64,000 nucleotides of DNA from JAHFUA01 sp963733935 (GCA_963733935.1 CAVTEQ010000014.1:1-64000); one strand, 5' to 3'. Counted from the first letter of the stretch, positions 15,993 through 25,480 are shown. The notes: generated by a model not told the origin, from the sequence alone. A program made the numbers and translations.

Positions 15993-18014
15993 TCACCGCG
16001 CCACCGCCTCGCGCTCCGCCTCCGCCATGGCTTTGGCATAGCTGGTAAGCGCGATCAGCGGAAAATATGTGCGGTACAGGTGATACTTCAAGTAGAACAC
16101 CCGCGGGAAGCCGGTGCCTGTGCAATACGGCTCTTCCCAGTTGCCATTTTTCTGCTGGGTACGAAGCAGATAGGCGATGCCGCGCGCGAGCGAATCGCTG
16201 CGCGTATCGCCGGCGGCGAGCAATCCCAGCACTGCCCACGCGGTCTGCGAAGCCGTGCTCGGTCCCACGCCTTTCTGGTTGGGATCGTCGTAGGATTCGC
16301 AGCTCTCGCCCCAGCCGCCATCGGAGTTCTGCACCATGCGCAGCCACTCCGCTCCCTGCTGGATGTAGGCCTCATGCGTGTCTTCACCAATCGCGCGCAG
16401 CCCCCGCAGCACCTGCATGGTGCCGTAAATGTAGTTGACGCCCCACCGTCCGAACCAGGCGCCCTCCGGCTCCTGCTGCTGCTTAATAAATTTGATTCCA
16501 CGCTTCGCCGCCGGATGCTGCCGCGTGAAGCCGGAACTGGCCATCATCTCCAGCACCCGCCCGGTGATGTCCACCGTCGCCGGATCGAGCATGGCGTTGT
16601 GGTCGGCAAAGGGCACGTACTGGAACACCATGCGGTTGTTGTTCTTGTCGAATGACGCCCAGCCGCCGTTCTTGCACTGCATCGAGAGCACCCATTCCCG
16701 GGCGCGTTGCACCGACTTGTGCAGGTAGCCCTCATCGGGATAGTCGACCTGCGCCAGCGCCAGCAGCACCATGGCCGTGTCGTCCACGTCGGGATAGAAC
16801 TCGTTGTTGAACTCGAAGTACCAGCCACCGGGATTGGCCCTGCCATTCTTGGCGGCCCAATCGCCCCTGCGCGTGACCTGCTTGCGCAGCATCCAGTCGG
16901 CAGCGGCGACCATGCGGGTCTCGCAGCGAGGCACGCCGCTTTCACCCAAGGCGAACAGGGCATATGCCGTATCCCAAATCGGAGACTTGCAAGGCTGCAT
17001 GCGGAAAGTGTCACCCTCTTCGATGCCGAGCGCCTCGAACTCATCCATGGCGCGAATCATCTGCGGATCGTCGAGCGAATACCCCAGGCAGCGCAGCGCG
17101 ATGATGGAGTTCATCATCGCTGGGTAAATAGCCGCCAGGCCGTCGCTTCCCTCGAAGCGCTTCAGAATCCATGCCTCGGCGCTGCGGATGGCAATCGAGC
17201 GCAGCGGACGCACGTGCACCGTTTCCAGCCAGTGCGTCACCCGATCCAGCACCAGGAAGAAGTTGCGCCAGCTCACCAGCTTCTTGGCCCAGGGGAGCCG
17301 CATGTGCTTCTTGCTCTTGCCGTGCAGGAAGAGCTCTTCGACGCCCATCTCCGGCGCAATCTTTTTGAACGGTTTCTTGGCATAGGCGATGGAGAGAGGC
17401 ACGAGAATGCCGCGCGACCAGGAAGAAATTTCGTAGATGTTGAACCAGAACCAGTTGGGGAACAGTATGATCTCCGGCGGCACCGCGGGCACGGACATGT
17501 AGTCGTACTGCCCGAAGAAGCAGAGATAAATCTTGGTAAAGGTGTTGACCTGCGTGACCCCGCCCAGCTCCAGGATCTTCCGCCGCGCCTTCACCAGCGC
17601 CGGATGGTCGGCCTTGTATCCTGCCAGCTTGAGCCCGAAATAAGCTTTCACCGAGGCGCTGACGTTCGACGGCCCGCCCAGAAAAATGCCCCAGCCGCCG
17701 TCTTCGTTCTGGTGCTTCAGGATGTAGTTCGCGGCCTTTCTGATGCGCTCCGGATTGCCCGTGCCCAGCAGGCTGTGCAGCAGGATGTAGTCGGATTCGA
17801 GCGTGGTGTCGGCTTCCAACTCTCCGCACCAGTACCCTTCCTCGTGTTGCTGCGAGAAGAGAAAGCGGCGAGCAGCATCGGCGGCCGCGGCCACGCGGCT
17901 CACCATATCGTCGAGCTTGCCGAAAAGAAGCGACGGACCGCCGCCGGGCGCTGCCTGGAGATCGCTGTTCTGCGCCGGGGGAGTGAGGCGACGACTGTCG
18001 CCGGCATTCTCCAT
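15993..18014 (-). CDS. shc: Squalene-hopene cyclase
   Basis: The 673-residue protein has the catalytic acid motif DVDDTA at Asp409-Asp412 (equivalent to DXDD of the Alicyclobacillus enzyme) and repeated QW motifs, for example QHEEGYWCGEL, QNEDGGWGIF, QCKNGGWASF, NSDGGWGES and QQKNGNWEEP. It cyclises squalene to hopene/hopanol at the membrane surface. The start at ATG 18014 lies two bases past the ispH stop (18017-18019), so the two genes are tightly linked; longer open frames upstream overlap ispH and are spurious. Length is in the normal bacterial range. Confidence 0.95.
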   Translation of the reverse strand: MENAGDSRRLTPPAQNSDLQAAPGGGPSLLFGKLDDMVSRVAAAADAARRFLFSQQHEEGYWCGELEADTTLESDYILLHSLLGTGNPERIRKAANYILKHQNEDGGWGIFLGGPSNVSASVKAYFGLKLAGYKADHPALVKARRKILELGGVTQVNTFTKIYLCFFGQYDYMSVPAVPPEIILFPNWFWFNIYEISSWSRGILVPLSIAYAKKPFKKIAPEMGVEELFLHGKSKKHMRLPWAKKLVSWRNFFLVLDRVTHWLETVHVRPLRSIAIRSAEAWILKRFEGSDGLAAIYPAMMNSIIALRCLGYSLDDPQMIRAMDEFEALGIEEGDTFRMQPCKSPIWDTAYALFALGESGVPRCETRMVAAADWMLRKQVTRRGDWAAKNGRANPGGWYFEFNNEFYPDVDDTAMVLLALAQVDYPDEGYLHKSVQRAREWVLSMQCKNGGWASFDKNNNRMVFQYVPFADHNAMLDPATVDITGRVLEMMASSGFTRQHPAAKRGIKFIKQQQEPEGAWFGRWGVNYIYGTMQVLRGLRAIGEDTHEAYIQQGAEWLRMVQNSDGGWGESCESYDDPNQKGVGPSTASQTAWAVLGLLAAGDTRSDSLARGIAYLLRTQQKNGNWEEPYCTGTGFPRVFYLKYHLYRTYFPLIALTSYAKAMAEAEREAVAR

Positions 18015-18016
18015 CG

Positions 18017-18991
18017 TTACTCCGCAGCCGCAGTGGCGGGGGAGATGGCATCCACAATCTCCGGCGGCAGGCCGAAGCGCACGTTCTCCGGCATCACTTC
18101 CACTTCCTGGAGATTGGTGAACCCGGACTGCGTCAGGAACGACACTGCTTCCTGTACCAGGCACTCCGGCGCGGAAGCCCCGGCGGTCAGCGCCACCGTG
18201 CGGATGTCTTGCAGCCACTCCGGACGGATGGCTCGGTAGTTCTCGATCAGGTAGGCAGTCGTACCCTGCTTGCGAGCGACTTCCACCAGCCGGTTCGAGT
18301 TCGAACTGTTCTCCGAACCTACGACAAGCAACAGGTCGGCTCCTCCGGCTACCTGCTTCACCGCCACCTGACGGTTTTCCGTGGCATAACAAATGTCCTG
18401 CGCCGCCGGACCATGAATGCTGGGAAACTTCCGCCGCAGGGCAGCGATCACATCCTTGGTCTCTTCCAGGCTGAGCGTGGTCTGAGTGGTAAAGGCCACC
18501 CGCTCGGGATCCGGGACGGTCAATTGCTCAACTTCTTCCGGAGTGCTGATCACCTGGGTAACCGCCGGCGCCTCGCCCAGAGTGCCAATCACCTCGTCGT
18601 GGTCGCGGTGGCCAATCAGGATGATGCTGTAATCATCCTTGGCAAAGCGGACGGCCTCCACGTGGACCTTGGTAACCAGCGGACAGGTGGCATCGATTAC
18701 CCGCAGTTGCCGCCGCTCGCTCGCCTCGCGTACTTCGGGCGAGACTCCGTGCGCGCTGTAGATAACTCGCTCGCCTTCCGGAACCTCTTCCACGCTATCG
18801 ACGAACACCGCGCCCTTGGCCTGCAACTCCTCCACAACGTAACGGTTGTGGACAATCTCCTTGCGGACGTAGATGGGCGGCCCGAAGGCCTCAAGTGCGA
18901 TGCGTACAATGTCGATGGCGCGGACCACTCCGGCGCAGAATCCGCGCGGCTTCAAAAGAAGCAGGGTTTTACTGCTGTCTGTAGGAATCAT
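18017..18991 (-). CDS. ispH: 4-hydroxy-3-methylbut-2-enyl diphosphate reductase IspH
   Basis: The 324-residue protein carries the three iron-sulfur cluster cysteines at Cys19 (KPRGFCAGV), Cys103 (DATCPLVTKVH) and Cys201 (QDICYATENRQ), and the substrate-binding segments SAHGVSP, HRDHDEV and SENSSNSNRL. IspH makes IPP and DMAPP in the last step of the MEP pathway. ATG 18991 (MIPTDSSKTLLLLKPRG) matches the family start; the open frame to 19210 is not needed. It is the first gene of the run leading into shc, so isoprenoid supply appears to be co-transcribed with hopanoid synthesis. Confidence 0.95.
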   Translation of the reverse strand: MIPTDSSKTLLLLKPRGFCAGVVRAIDIVRIALEAFGPPIYVRKEIVHNRYVVEELQAKGAVFVDSVEEVPEGERVIYSAHGVSPEVREASERRQLRVIDATCPLVTKVHVEAVRFAKDDYSIILIGHRDHDEVIGTLGEAPAVTQVISTPEEVEQLTVPDPERVAFTTQTTLSLEETKDVIAALRRKFPSIHGPAAQDICYATENRQVAVKQVAGGADLLLVVGSENSSNSNRLVEVARKQGTTAYLIENYRAIRPEWLQDIRTVALTAGASAPECLVQEAVSFLTQSGFTNLQEVEVMPENVRFGLPPEIVDAISPATAAAE

Positions 18992-19737
18992 CAGCCCCCT
19001 GTACAGTATATCTGCTAGTCCGCCAATGAATAAAGTTGCAAAGGTAGACAAGTTGGATGCCCAAGTCAACGTAAGCGCCTGAGCGGCAAGGAAATGCATT
19101 GAGCAGCGTGGATTCGACGATGAATGGGAAGGCAGCAGCGGACTAAGGTCCAGGCACTTCTTCCGCCCAAAGCAAACGACCCGGACAGCAAGTTCGCTGT
19201 CCGGGTCCAAGCGGCTTACAACTCGGCTGCCGTGGGAGGTACTACGCTCTATGGGATCGGGTCCTCCAAAGGGCGCGCTCGTGCGTTATCCCCACGCACA
19301 CACACCAAAAATAGGGACACTACGGGGTCGCTAGGAGCCTGAAAACTAGGCCCGGGGCCTGAAAAGGGGGGGTCGCACAACTAGGGGCCGCAAATTGGGG
19401 GAGAAAAGTTGAGAACTTGTAACGAAATTGTCAAAGCCTTGTCAAGCAAAAACAAAACAAATGACCCAATTGGGTGAGAAGTGGAAAGCCACGCCAGACG
19501 GGCGTTTCGAGGCAGGTCGAACCGAGGGCGCTTTGCCAACCGGCGTTCAAAATCGGGGGGCATGGCCGAGGGCGCATGGTTTCCCTCTCCCTCTTTTACG
19601 TTTTGTTGGTTCAGCCCAATTTCTCTCTAACCATGCGCGGACTACCCTCTCGCTTCCGGCTGGCAGCCGGGCCATCCTCACTCTGGGGGTCGAACCGCCC
19701 TCGGTATAATCGGCTCGGGTGTTCGGAGGTCTTGGGC
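18992..19737. other. Gene-free interval upstream of ispH and the S46 peptidase gene
   Basis: No convincing protein gene is seen. The interval should hold the divergent promoters for the ispH/shc operon and the peptidase. It contains a perfect 12-base-stem hairpin at 19178-19207 (GACCCGGACAGC, loop AAGTTC, complement), a low-complexity G-rich patch at about 19340-19405, and an A/T-richer stretch at about 19406-19460. The hairpin lacks a T-run. No tRNA or known structured RNA was recognised. Confidence 0.5.
19705..19729 (+). promoter_or_regulatory. Putative -10 box and Shine-Dalgarno of the S46 peptidase gene
   Basis: A perfect TATAAT occurs at 19705-19710, and GGAGGT at 19724-19729 lies eight bases before ATG 19738. 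No good -35 hexamer is visible 16-18 bases upstream, so the promoter call is tentative. The Shine-Dalgarno site decides the start at 19738 rather than the longer open frame from 19474. Confidence 0.4.
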
Positions 19738-21813
19738 ATGCCATCCTTTCTTAAGTATCTGTTGGTCCCCGCTTTTTCATGCCTTTTGCTGACAGGCAAG
19801 GCGCTTAGCGACGAAGGCATGTGGACCTTCGACAATCCCCCTAACCAGTTGCTGCAGCAACATTACGGATTCACACCGTCGCCGGAGTGGCTGAATCATG
19901 TTCGGCTTTCCAGCGTCCGTCTGAATGACGGCGGTTCGGGATCGTTCGTCAGCCCGCACGGCTTGCTGCTGACCAACCACCATGTTGCCATCGGACAACT
20001 CCAGAAAAACTCCACGGCGGAGCATGACTACGTGCGCGACGGCTTCTATGCCACCACGCCGGACCAGGAGATCAAATCGCCCGACCTGGAGATCAACGTT
20101 CTTGTATCGATGGAGAACGTGACCGCACGCGTACAGAACGCGCTCAAGGGCATCACCGACGACAAGAAGGCTTTGGACGCGCGCAAAGACGTGATCGCGC
20201 AGATCACACGCGAAAGCCAGGAGCAGACCGGCTTGCGCTCCGACGTGGTCACGCTGTATCAGGGTGGCGAGTACTGGCTCTATCGCTACAAGAAGTACAA
20301 CGATGTGCGCATCGTCTTTGCGCCCGAGCAGCAGATCGCTTACTTCGGCGGCGATCCCGACAACTTCACCTACCCGCGCTATGACCTCGACATGGCCATC
20401 TTCCGCGTCTATGAGAATGGCAAGCCTGTCGACAGCACGAATTACTTGAAGTGGAACGCCAAGGGCGCGGCCAACGGCGAACTGGTTTTTGTTCCCGGAC
20501 ATCCGGGATCAACGTCTCGCCTGGATACGATGGCGCAGATCCTGCGCGAACGCAACGTCCGCCTGCCTCTGATCCTGGAATGGCTCAGGGCCCGATTGGC
20601 GACGATGCACCGCTACGCCGCCACAGGACCGGAGCAGGCGCGCCAGGCGGAGGAGACGATCCTGCTCTTGGAGAACGCCGTGAAGTCCTATCAGGGCACC
20701 TACAACACACTGCTCGATAAGCGCGTAATCGCCAAGAAGCAGGCGGAAGAAGATGCGTTTCGCAAGCTGGTGACGTCCAAACCGGAATGGCAAGCAGAGT
20801 TCGGCGGCGCCTGGGACACCATCGCCGCCGCTGAGGCAAAGGCTTCGCCCATGATGAAGAAGCAAATCTTCGAGCGCCTGGATTCTCAGCTTGCCAGCCT
20901 GGCGCTCTCCATCGTGCAGTACGTTGCCGAGATCAAGAAGCCCGACGGCGAGCGCTTGCCCGGCTTCCACGAGGCGCAGTTGGAGTCGCTGCGATATCGT
21001 CTGGTCTCGCCCGCCCCCATTTATCCGGAGATGGAGAAGGCGCGCCTCAGCGGAGGACTGGCCGAAACTGCCCGGCAACTGGGGGCTGACGATGAGTTCG
21101 TCAAGGCGGTCCTCGCCGGTCGTGCTCCGGACGCCGTCGCCGCCGAAGTCATCCAAGGGACACAATTAGCCGACCCAAAGATCCGCAAAGCGCTGCTCGA
21201 GGGCGGCGAAGCGGCTGTGTCCTCCTCTAAGGATCCCATGATTGCTCTGGCGCGCAAGGTCGATCCCTTGTCCCGCACCATGACCAAGTGGTTCGAAGAA
21301 CACTTGCTGAGCGTCGAGCAGGCTGGCGGAGAGAAGATCGGCAAGGCGCGCTTCCTCGCTTACGGCAAATCCGCGTATCCGGACGCCACCTTCACCCTGC
21401 GGCTTTCGTACGGGACGTTGAAGGGGTATCCCATGAACGGCACCAAAGCCCCGTACAAGACGACCTTTTACGGCCTCTACGACCGCGCCCACAGTTTCGA
21501 TCTCGCTCCGCCCTTCGATCTACCCGTACGCTATCGCGACGGCATCGGAAAGTTGGACCTCACCGCTCCTATGGATTTCGTCAGCACCTGCGACGTGGTG
21601 GGCGGCAACTCCGGCTCGCCGGTGATCAACAAGAACGCGGAACTCGTAGGACTGATTTTCGATGGCAACATCGAATCGCTGGCCGGAGATTTCATCTACG
21701 ACGAAGAAACCAACCGCGCGGTTGCGGTCCACAGCGCCGCCATGATCGAGGCCTTGCGCAAGCTCTACGGCGCCGCCAAGCTGGCTGATGAACTGGAAGG
21801 TGTGAGCCATTAG
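19738..21813 (+). CDS. S46-family dipeptidyl-peptidase (DPP7/DPP11-like)
   Basis: The 691-residue secreted serine exopeptidase has a signal peptide (residues 1 to about 24), then DEGMWTFDNPP typical of S46 mature N termini. His82 in TNHH, an Asp in the segment DNFTYPRYDLDMAIFR and Ser625 in GGNSGSPV are the likely catalytic triad. A helical cap domain lies in between (about residues 290-520). S46 enzymes remove dipeptides in the periplasm. The S1 region reads IFDGNIESLAGDF; Gly here is expected for DPP7-like (hydrophobic P1) rather than DPP11-like (Arg, acidic P1) specificity. The start is fixed by GGAGGT. Confidence 0.9.
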   Translation: MPSFLKYLLVPAFSCLLLTGKALSDEGMWTFDNPPNQLLQQHYGFTPSPEWLNHVRLSSVRLNDGGSGSFVSPHGLLLTNHHVAIGQLQKNSTAEHDYVRDGFYATTPDQEIKSPDLEINVLVSMENVTARVQNALKGITDDKKALDARKDVIAQITRESQEQTGLRSDVVTLYQGGEYWLYRYKKYNDVRIVFAPEQQIAYFGGDPDNFTYPRYDLDMAIFRVYENGKPVDSTNYLKWNAKGAANGELVFVPGHPGSTSRLDTMAQILRERNVRLPLILEWLRARLATMHRYAATGPEQARQAEETILLLENAVKSYQGTYNTLLDKRVIAKKQAEEDAFRKLVTSKPEWQAEFGGAWDTIAAAEAKASPMMKKQIFERLDSQLASLALSIVQYVAEIKKPDGERLPGFHEAQLESLRYRLVSPAPIYPEMEKARLSGGLAETARQLGADDEFVKAVLAGRAPDAVAAEVIQGTQLADPKIRKALLEGGEAAVSSSKDPMIALARKVDPLSRTMTKWFEEHLLSVEQAGGEKIGKARFLAYGKSAYPDATFTLRLSYGTLKGYPMNGTKAPYKTTFYGLYDRAHSFDLAPPFDLPVRYRDGIGKLDLTAPMDFVSTCDVVGGNSGSPVINKNAELVGLIFDGNIESLAGDFIYDEETNRAVAVHSAAMIEALRKLYGAAKLADELEGVSH

Positions 21814-21856
21814 TTATTGAAACTTCATTCGGACCTCTCGCAACTAATACTGGACT

Positions 21857-22843
21857 ATGCGCGCCGCCATCATCACTCGCCCCGGCGGACCGGAAGTGCT
21901 TGAGGTCCGCGACGTTCCCACGCCCAAGCCTGCCGCCGACCAGGTCCTGGTCCGGGTGCACGCCGCCGGCCTGAACCGCGCCGACATCCTGCAGCGCCGC
22001 GGACACTATCCGCCTCCGCCCGGCGTTTCCCAGGACATTCCCGGCATGGAGTTCGCCGGCGAAGTCGCCGAACTCGGTCCGGAAGCGCGCCAGTGGCAAA
22101 AAGGACAGCGCGTCTTCGGCATCGCCGCTGCCGGCTGCTATGCCGAGTACTTGGTCGCTCACGAGCGCGCGCTGGCCGAGATTCCGCCGAACCTCAACTG
22201 GATTGAAGCCGGCTCCATTCCGGAAGTCTTCATCACGGCCCACGACGGGATGTGGAAGCAGGCTGGGCTGCGTCCCTCGGAGACCGTGCTCATTCACGCC
22301 GTGGGCAGCGGCGTCGGCATTGCGGCCGTGCAACTGGCGCGGGCCATCAACGCCATTCCGTATGGCACCTCGCGCACCGCCGACAAACTCGATCGCGCCC
22401 GCGAACTGGGAATGGAAGACGGCGTCCAGCTCGATGCCTCACTCGCGGCGCTCGCGCCCGCGGTCGAGCGCTGGACTGCGAAGCGCGGCGTGGACGTGGT
22501 CCTCGATTGCGTCGGCGGCCCATACGTGACCGCCAGCCTGAAGGCGCTGGCGCCGCACGGACGGCTGATCCTGATTTCGCAATCCGCCGGACCCACCGCC
22601 GAACTCGACCTGCGCGCCATGATGCCCAAGTGGCTGACCGTGCGCGGCACCACTCTGCGCATGCGGCCCCTGGAGGAGAAGATCAGCGCCACACGAGCTT
22701 TCGCCGCGGAGGTCGTGCCGCTGTTCGCCCGCGGCGTGCTGCGGACGATCATCGACGCCGAGTTCCCTCTCGATCAGGTCCAGGCCGCGCACGCGCGGTT
22801 GGAATCGAACGAAACCTTCGGGAAGGTCGTGGTCACGCTTTAG
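21857..22843 (+). CDS. NAD(P)H quinone oxidoreductase, PIG3/QOR-type MDR protein
   Basis: The 328-residue protein is a zinc-free medium-chain reductase. It begins MRAAIITRPGGPEVLEV, has AAGLNRADILQRRGHYPPPPG (typical of the PIG3 branch), PGMEFAGEV, and the NADPH loop HAVGSGVGIAAVQLA. It lacks the zinc ligands of the hopanoid-operon dehydrogenases. Such proteins reduce quinones or enones one or two electrons at a time. Its 3' end overlaps the convergent permease gene by 11 bases, and it lies 43 bases after the peptidase gene. Confidence 0.85.
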   Translation: MRAAIITRPGGPEVLEVRDVPTPKPAADQVLVRVHAAGLNRADILQRRGHYPPPPGVSQDIPGMEFAGEVAELGPEARQWQKGQRVFGIAAAGCYAEYLVAHERALAEIPPNLNWIEAGSIPEVFITAHDGMWKQAGLRPSETVLIHAVGSGVGIAAVQLARAINAIPYGTSRTADKLDRARELGMEDGVQLDASLAALAPAVERWTAKRGVDVVLDCVGGPYVTASLKALAPHGRLILISQSAGPTAELDLRAMMPKWLTVRGTTLRMRPLEEKISATRAFAAEVVPLFARGVLRTIIDAEFPLDQVQAAHARLESNETFGKVVVTL

Positions 22844-24143
22844 CGGCCGTGTGCTTGTTCGCTCGCATTGCCATATAGACCACAGGTCCAGCCGCCACCA
22901 GCGCCAGGCCAATCATTAACACACGCGTCAGACCTTGCTCGCTCGCATTCCGCGCCATCGCCGCCGCCAGCAGCAGCGCCGGCGGAAGGCTCACGAGCAC
23001 CACGCCCGCCAAACCGCCGGGCACGCGGAAGGGACGCGGCATCGCCGGTTCGCGCACCCGCAGCACAATGAGCGCGGCGAACTCCAGCACGATGCTCAGC
23101 CCCGCCAGCACAACGTCGAGTTCGACCAGCCGCTCGAATCCCAGTCCCAGCGATAGCGACCACGCCGCCGCGCACACCAGGATCGAAACCCACGGCACTG
23201 CCGTTCGTGCGTCCTTGCGCGCCAGCACGCGCGGCAGCATGCCATCCTGCGCCATCGCCATGGGGACGCGCGAGTAGGAAAGCACGAGGGCGTTCATCAT
23301 CCCCAGGCCGCACAACATGCCGCCAGCAACTACCGCGAGTCCGAGTCCGCGTCCGCCGAATGCGGTCGCCACTTGCACCCAAGCGCCGGTTTCCCACGCG
23401 GAAGGAGCGATGCCGGTGCGCCACGCCGCCGCTACCACGATCATGTACGTGGCCGTCACTGCGGCCAGGGCCAGCAGCACGGCCCGCGGATACGTGCGCT
23501 GCGGATTCTCCACCTCGCCCGCGATGGTGGAAGCATTGTCCCATCCCATGTAGTTCCACATCGTCACGAACACGCCGATCACCAGCGGCAGATGCGGACC
23601 CGTTACCGGCGCAGCCGCCGATGCCGGCTTTGCCAACGCCACGACTGCCATCACCGCGAAGGGCGCCAGCAACAGCGCTCCCAACACTATCGATCCGGCG
23701 CCCACCGATGTGGCTCCTACCAGATTCCACAGCACGCACGCCGCAATCACCGCTACTCCGACCGCCAGGGCGAGATGAGCGTTGCCCAAGCGCGGCCAAA
23801 CTCGGCCCAGATAGAGCACGAACAGAGTCGGGTAGAGTGCCATGTCAAAGATGCTGGCGGCCAGCGACAGCCACGCTTCCTGGAATCCCCAGAACGGGCC
23901 CAGCGCTCGCCGTACCCATTCGTAATAGCCGCCTTCTTCCGGAATCGCGCTCGCCAGTTCGCCCACCATCAACGCCGTGGGCAGCGCCCACAGCAGTGGC
24001 GTGATGGCCAGCACCAGGAGCGCGCGAGCGTATCCTGCACTCTGCACCAGGTCTTCCAGTCCATACGGTCCGCCCGAGACCATGAAGTATGTGGCCGCGA
24101 CCAGTGGAAGCAGCGTCAGCTTCCTGCGCGCGATGGATGGCAT
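22833..24143 (-). CDS. APC-family amino acid permease
   Basis: The 436-residue membrane protein has about 12 hydrophobic helices. The conserved first-helix segment is VAATYFMVSGGPYGLEDLV, and the signature IPEEGGYYEWVRRALGPFWGFQEAW is characteristic of the amino acid-polyamine-organocation family. A further conserved block is WNYMGWDNASTIAGEVENPQRTYPRA. It should import amino acids or polyamines at the inner membrane. ATG 24143 (MPSIARRKLTLLP) fits; starts at 24209 and 24170 are also open. It diverges from the small secreted protein at 24245. Confidence 0.85.
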   Translation of the reverse strand: MPSIARRKLTLLPLVAATYFMVSGGPYGLEDLVQSAGYARALLVLAITPLLWALPTALMVGELASAIPEEGGYYEWVRRALGPFWGFQEAWLSLAASIFDMALYPTLFVLYLGRVWPRLGNAHLALAVGVAVIAACVLWNLVGATSVGAGSIVLGALLLAPFAVMAVVALAKPASAAAPVTGPHLPLVIGVFVTMWNYMGWDNASTIAGEVENPQRTYPRAVLLALAAVTATYMIVVAAAWRTGIAPSAWETGAWVQVATAFGGRGLGLAVVAGGMLCGLGMMNALVLSYSRVPMAMAQDGMLPRVLARKDARTAVPWVSILVCAAAWSLSLGLGFERLVELDVVLAGLSIVLEFAALIVLRVREPAMPRPFRVPGGLAGVVLVSLPPALLLAAAMARNASEQGLTRVLMIGLALVAAGPVVYMAMRANKHTAAKA

Positions 24144-24204
24144 TTTGCTCACGGCGCCGCAGCATACCATCGATGCCGTCGCGACCTTCCCGCGGACAAA
24201 CTTG

Positions 24205-24210
24205 TACAAT
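24205..24210 (+). promoter_or_regulatory. Candidate -10 element for the small secreted protein
   Basis: TACAAT at 24205-24210 lies 35 bases before ATG 24245. No clear -35 is visible. A G-rich run (GGGGGGT) at 24234-24240 could serve as ribosome-binding site. Tentative. Confidence 0.3.
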
Positions 24211-24244
24211 GCTCACGCTTCAAATCCTTCTGTGGGGGGTAACA

Positions 24245-24487
24245 ATGTCACTCAAGAAACTGCTCGGAAAGACGATGTTGTGCGCGATGCTGGGTGCGTC
24301 GTTGTTGGGAGTGGCCACGCCGGCGCGAGCCGATTGCCGCAACGACATCCGCAAAGCAGAAGCCAATCTCGATAAAGCCGTCCGCAAGCACGGCGAGCAC
24401 AGTCCGCAGGCGGAAGAGCGTCGCCGTCAGCTTGAAGAAGTTCGCCGGCGCTGCCACATGGAAGAGCACCACGAAGAGCACCACTAG
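24245..24487 (+). CDS. Small secreted charged protein
   Basis: The 80-residue product has a clear signal peptide (MSLKKLLGKTMLCAMLGASL...ARA) cleaved near residue 29. The mature part, starting DCRNDIRKAEANLDKAVRKHG, is a highly charged helix with a second Cys and an unusual His/Glu tail (MEEHHEEHH). Two Cys residues could form a disulfide across a helical hairpin; the His-rich end could bind metal. No family is recognised. It diverges from the permease gene and is followed by a hairpin shared with the convergent MaoC gene. Confidence 0.6.
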   Translation: MSLKKLLGKTMLCAMLGASLLGVATPARADCRNDIRKAEANLDKAVRKHGEHSPQAEERRRQLEEVRRRCHMEEHHEEHH

Positions 24488-24513
24488 GTCTGGGCTCTCC
24501 GGTTTCGCACCTT

Positions 24514-24535
24514 GGGACGGTCCCGCAGCCGTCCC
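24514..24535. terminator. Hairpin between convergent genes
   Basis: GGGACGG-TCCCGCAG-CCGTCCC forms a seven-base GC stem between the stop of the small secreted gene (24487) and that of the MaoC gene (24559). The downstream T-tract on the plus strand (GTGTTCCTTT) is weak, so it is a possible, not certain, terminator. Confidence 0.4.
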
Positions 24536-24558
24536 GTGTTCCTTTCACCGGACGACCT

Positions 24559-25086
24559 TCAGTAATTGGCGTCGGCCTCGGGAGAATGGCCGCGCTTGTA
24601 GACGAGCACCGTGCGCTCGAACTCCATCACCTGGTTGCCGTCCTGGTTGAAGCCGCGCGTGTGCACGGTGACCATGCCTTGCCCCGGACGGCTCTTCGAT
24701 TCCCGCTTGGCGATCACCTTCGATTCCGCATAGAGCGTGTCCCCGGCAAACACGGGATGCGTGCACCTGACCTTGTCCCATCCCAGGTTGGCTACCACCT
24801 TGGCGCTGACGCTGTGCACGCTCATTCCCGTCAGAATCGAGAGCGTGATGGTGCTATCGACCAGGCACTTCTTCCACTCGGTGCGGGCGGCGTAGGCGGC
24901 GTCGAAGTGGAGTGGCTGCGAGTTCATGGTCAGCAGGCTGCCCCAGATGTTGTCGGTCTCGGTGAGGGTGCGCCCGGGACGATGCTCGAAGATGTCGCCC
25001 ACCTCCAGCTCTTCGTAGTAGAGGCCGTAGGTCTCGCGATACCGCTTCCGCCCCACCTGCTTGTACATGGGAGCCAGTTTTTTCAT
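24559..25086 (-). CDS. MaoC-like (R)-hydratase family protein
   Basis: The 175-residue protein has the hot-dog fold signature of MaoC dehydratases: YYEELEVGDIFEHRPGRTLTETDNIW, then LTMNSQPLHFDAAYAARTEW (with the conserved Asn, Pro, His and Asp), and HPVFAGDTLYAESKVIAKRESKS. The family hydrates enoyl-CoA thioesters, and some members act on mesaconyl-CoA or in polyketide/fatty acid pathways. No adjacent CoA-pathway gene helps define the substrate. ATG 25086 fits. The convergent end is shared with the small secreted gene. Confidence 0.85.
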   Translation of the reverse strand: MKKLAPMYKQVGRKRYRETYGLYYEELEVGDIFEHRPGRTLTETDNIWGSLLTMNSQPLHFDAAYAARTEWKKCLVDSTITLSILTGMSVHSVSAKVVANLGWDKVRCTHPVFAGDTLYAESKVIAKRESKSRPGQGMVTVHTRGFNQDGNQVMEFERTVLVYKRGHSPEADANY

Positions 25087-25200
25087 GGGCGTATGTTAGC
25101 GGATTTCGTAGGCGGCGGCCTGCATCATGGTAAGGCGGTGTTTACTAGAAAGCCATACCCCACCCCCCTCTCCGCCTCTGACTAGAATCATCGACTTACG

Positions 25201-25214
25201 CACGGTATACCGTG
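25201..25214. repeat. Perfect 14-base palindrome
   Basis: CACGGTATACCGTG is fully self-complementary and lies in the gene-free interval 115 bases upstream of the MaoC start. It could be an operator for that gene or part of a decayed element. No regulator with a matching site is known from the window. Confidence 0.45.
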
Positions 25215-25455
25215 GGCCAACCGTCGCGTACCGTCGAAATAAAGGACTTACCCGCAACAACCGTTCCTCAAAGGACTTAGGAGCGATTTTCGTCGGTTTT
25301 TCCGTACTTTTGGCCGGGTTGGGAAAGGACGCCAGTTCATGCGAGTTAACACTCTGATCAATGGGCTGCCGCTCTGAGTGGCTGCTCTATTTCTTATTGA
25401 TATAGACCATATAGTCATGATATCAACATTTGCAGAACCGGGTCAAGAAAAAATC

Positions 25456-25480
25456 GGCCCGTTGGAGATGCGGGCCTTTT
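25456..25480. terminator. Bidirectional terminator-like hairpin with no adjacent gene
   Basis: GGCCCG-TTGGAGATG-CGGGCC is followed by TTTT and preceded by a run of A, so it could terminate transcripts from either strand. No annotated coding gene ends here. It may mark the 3' end of an unannotated small RNA. Confidence 0.5.

Noticed and set aside
16707..18239. A 510-residue open frame opposite squalene-hopene cyclase
   Set aside because: It is the antisense of a highly conserved gene in GC-rich DNA, with His/Arg/Gly/Ala-rich composition and no motif.
18992..19737. tRNA or other known structured RNA in the interval upstream of ispH
   Set aside because: No T-loop (GGTTCRA) with matching acceptor stem and no recognised RNA family pattern.
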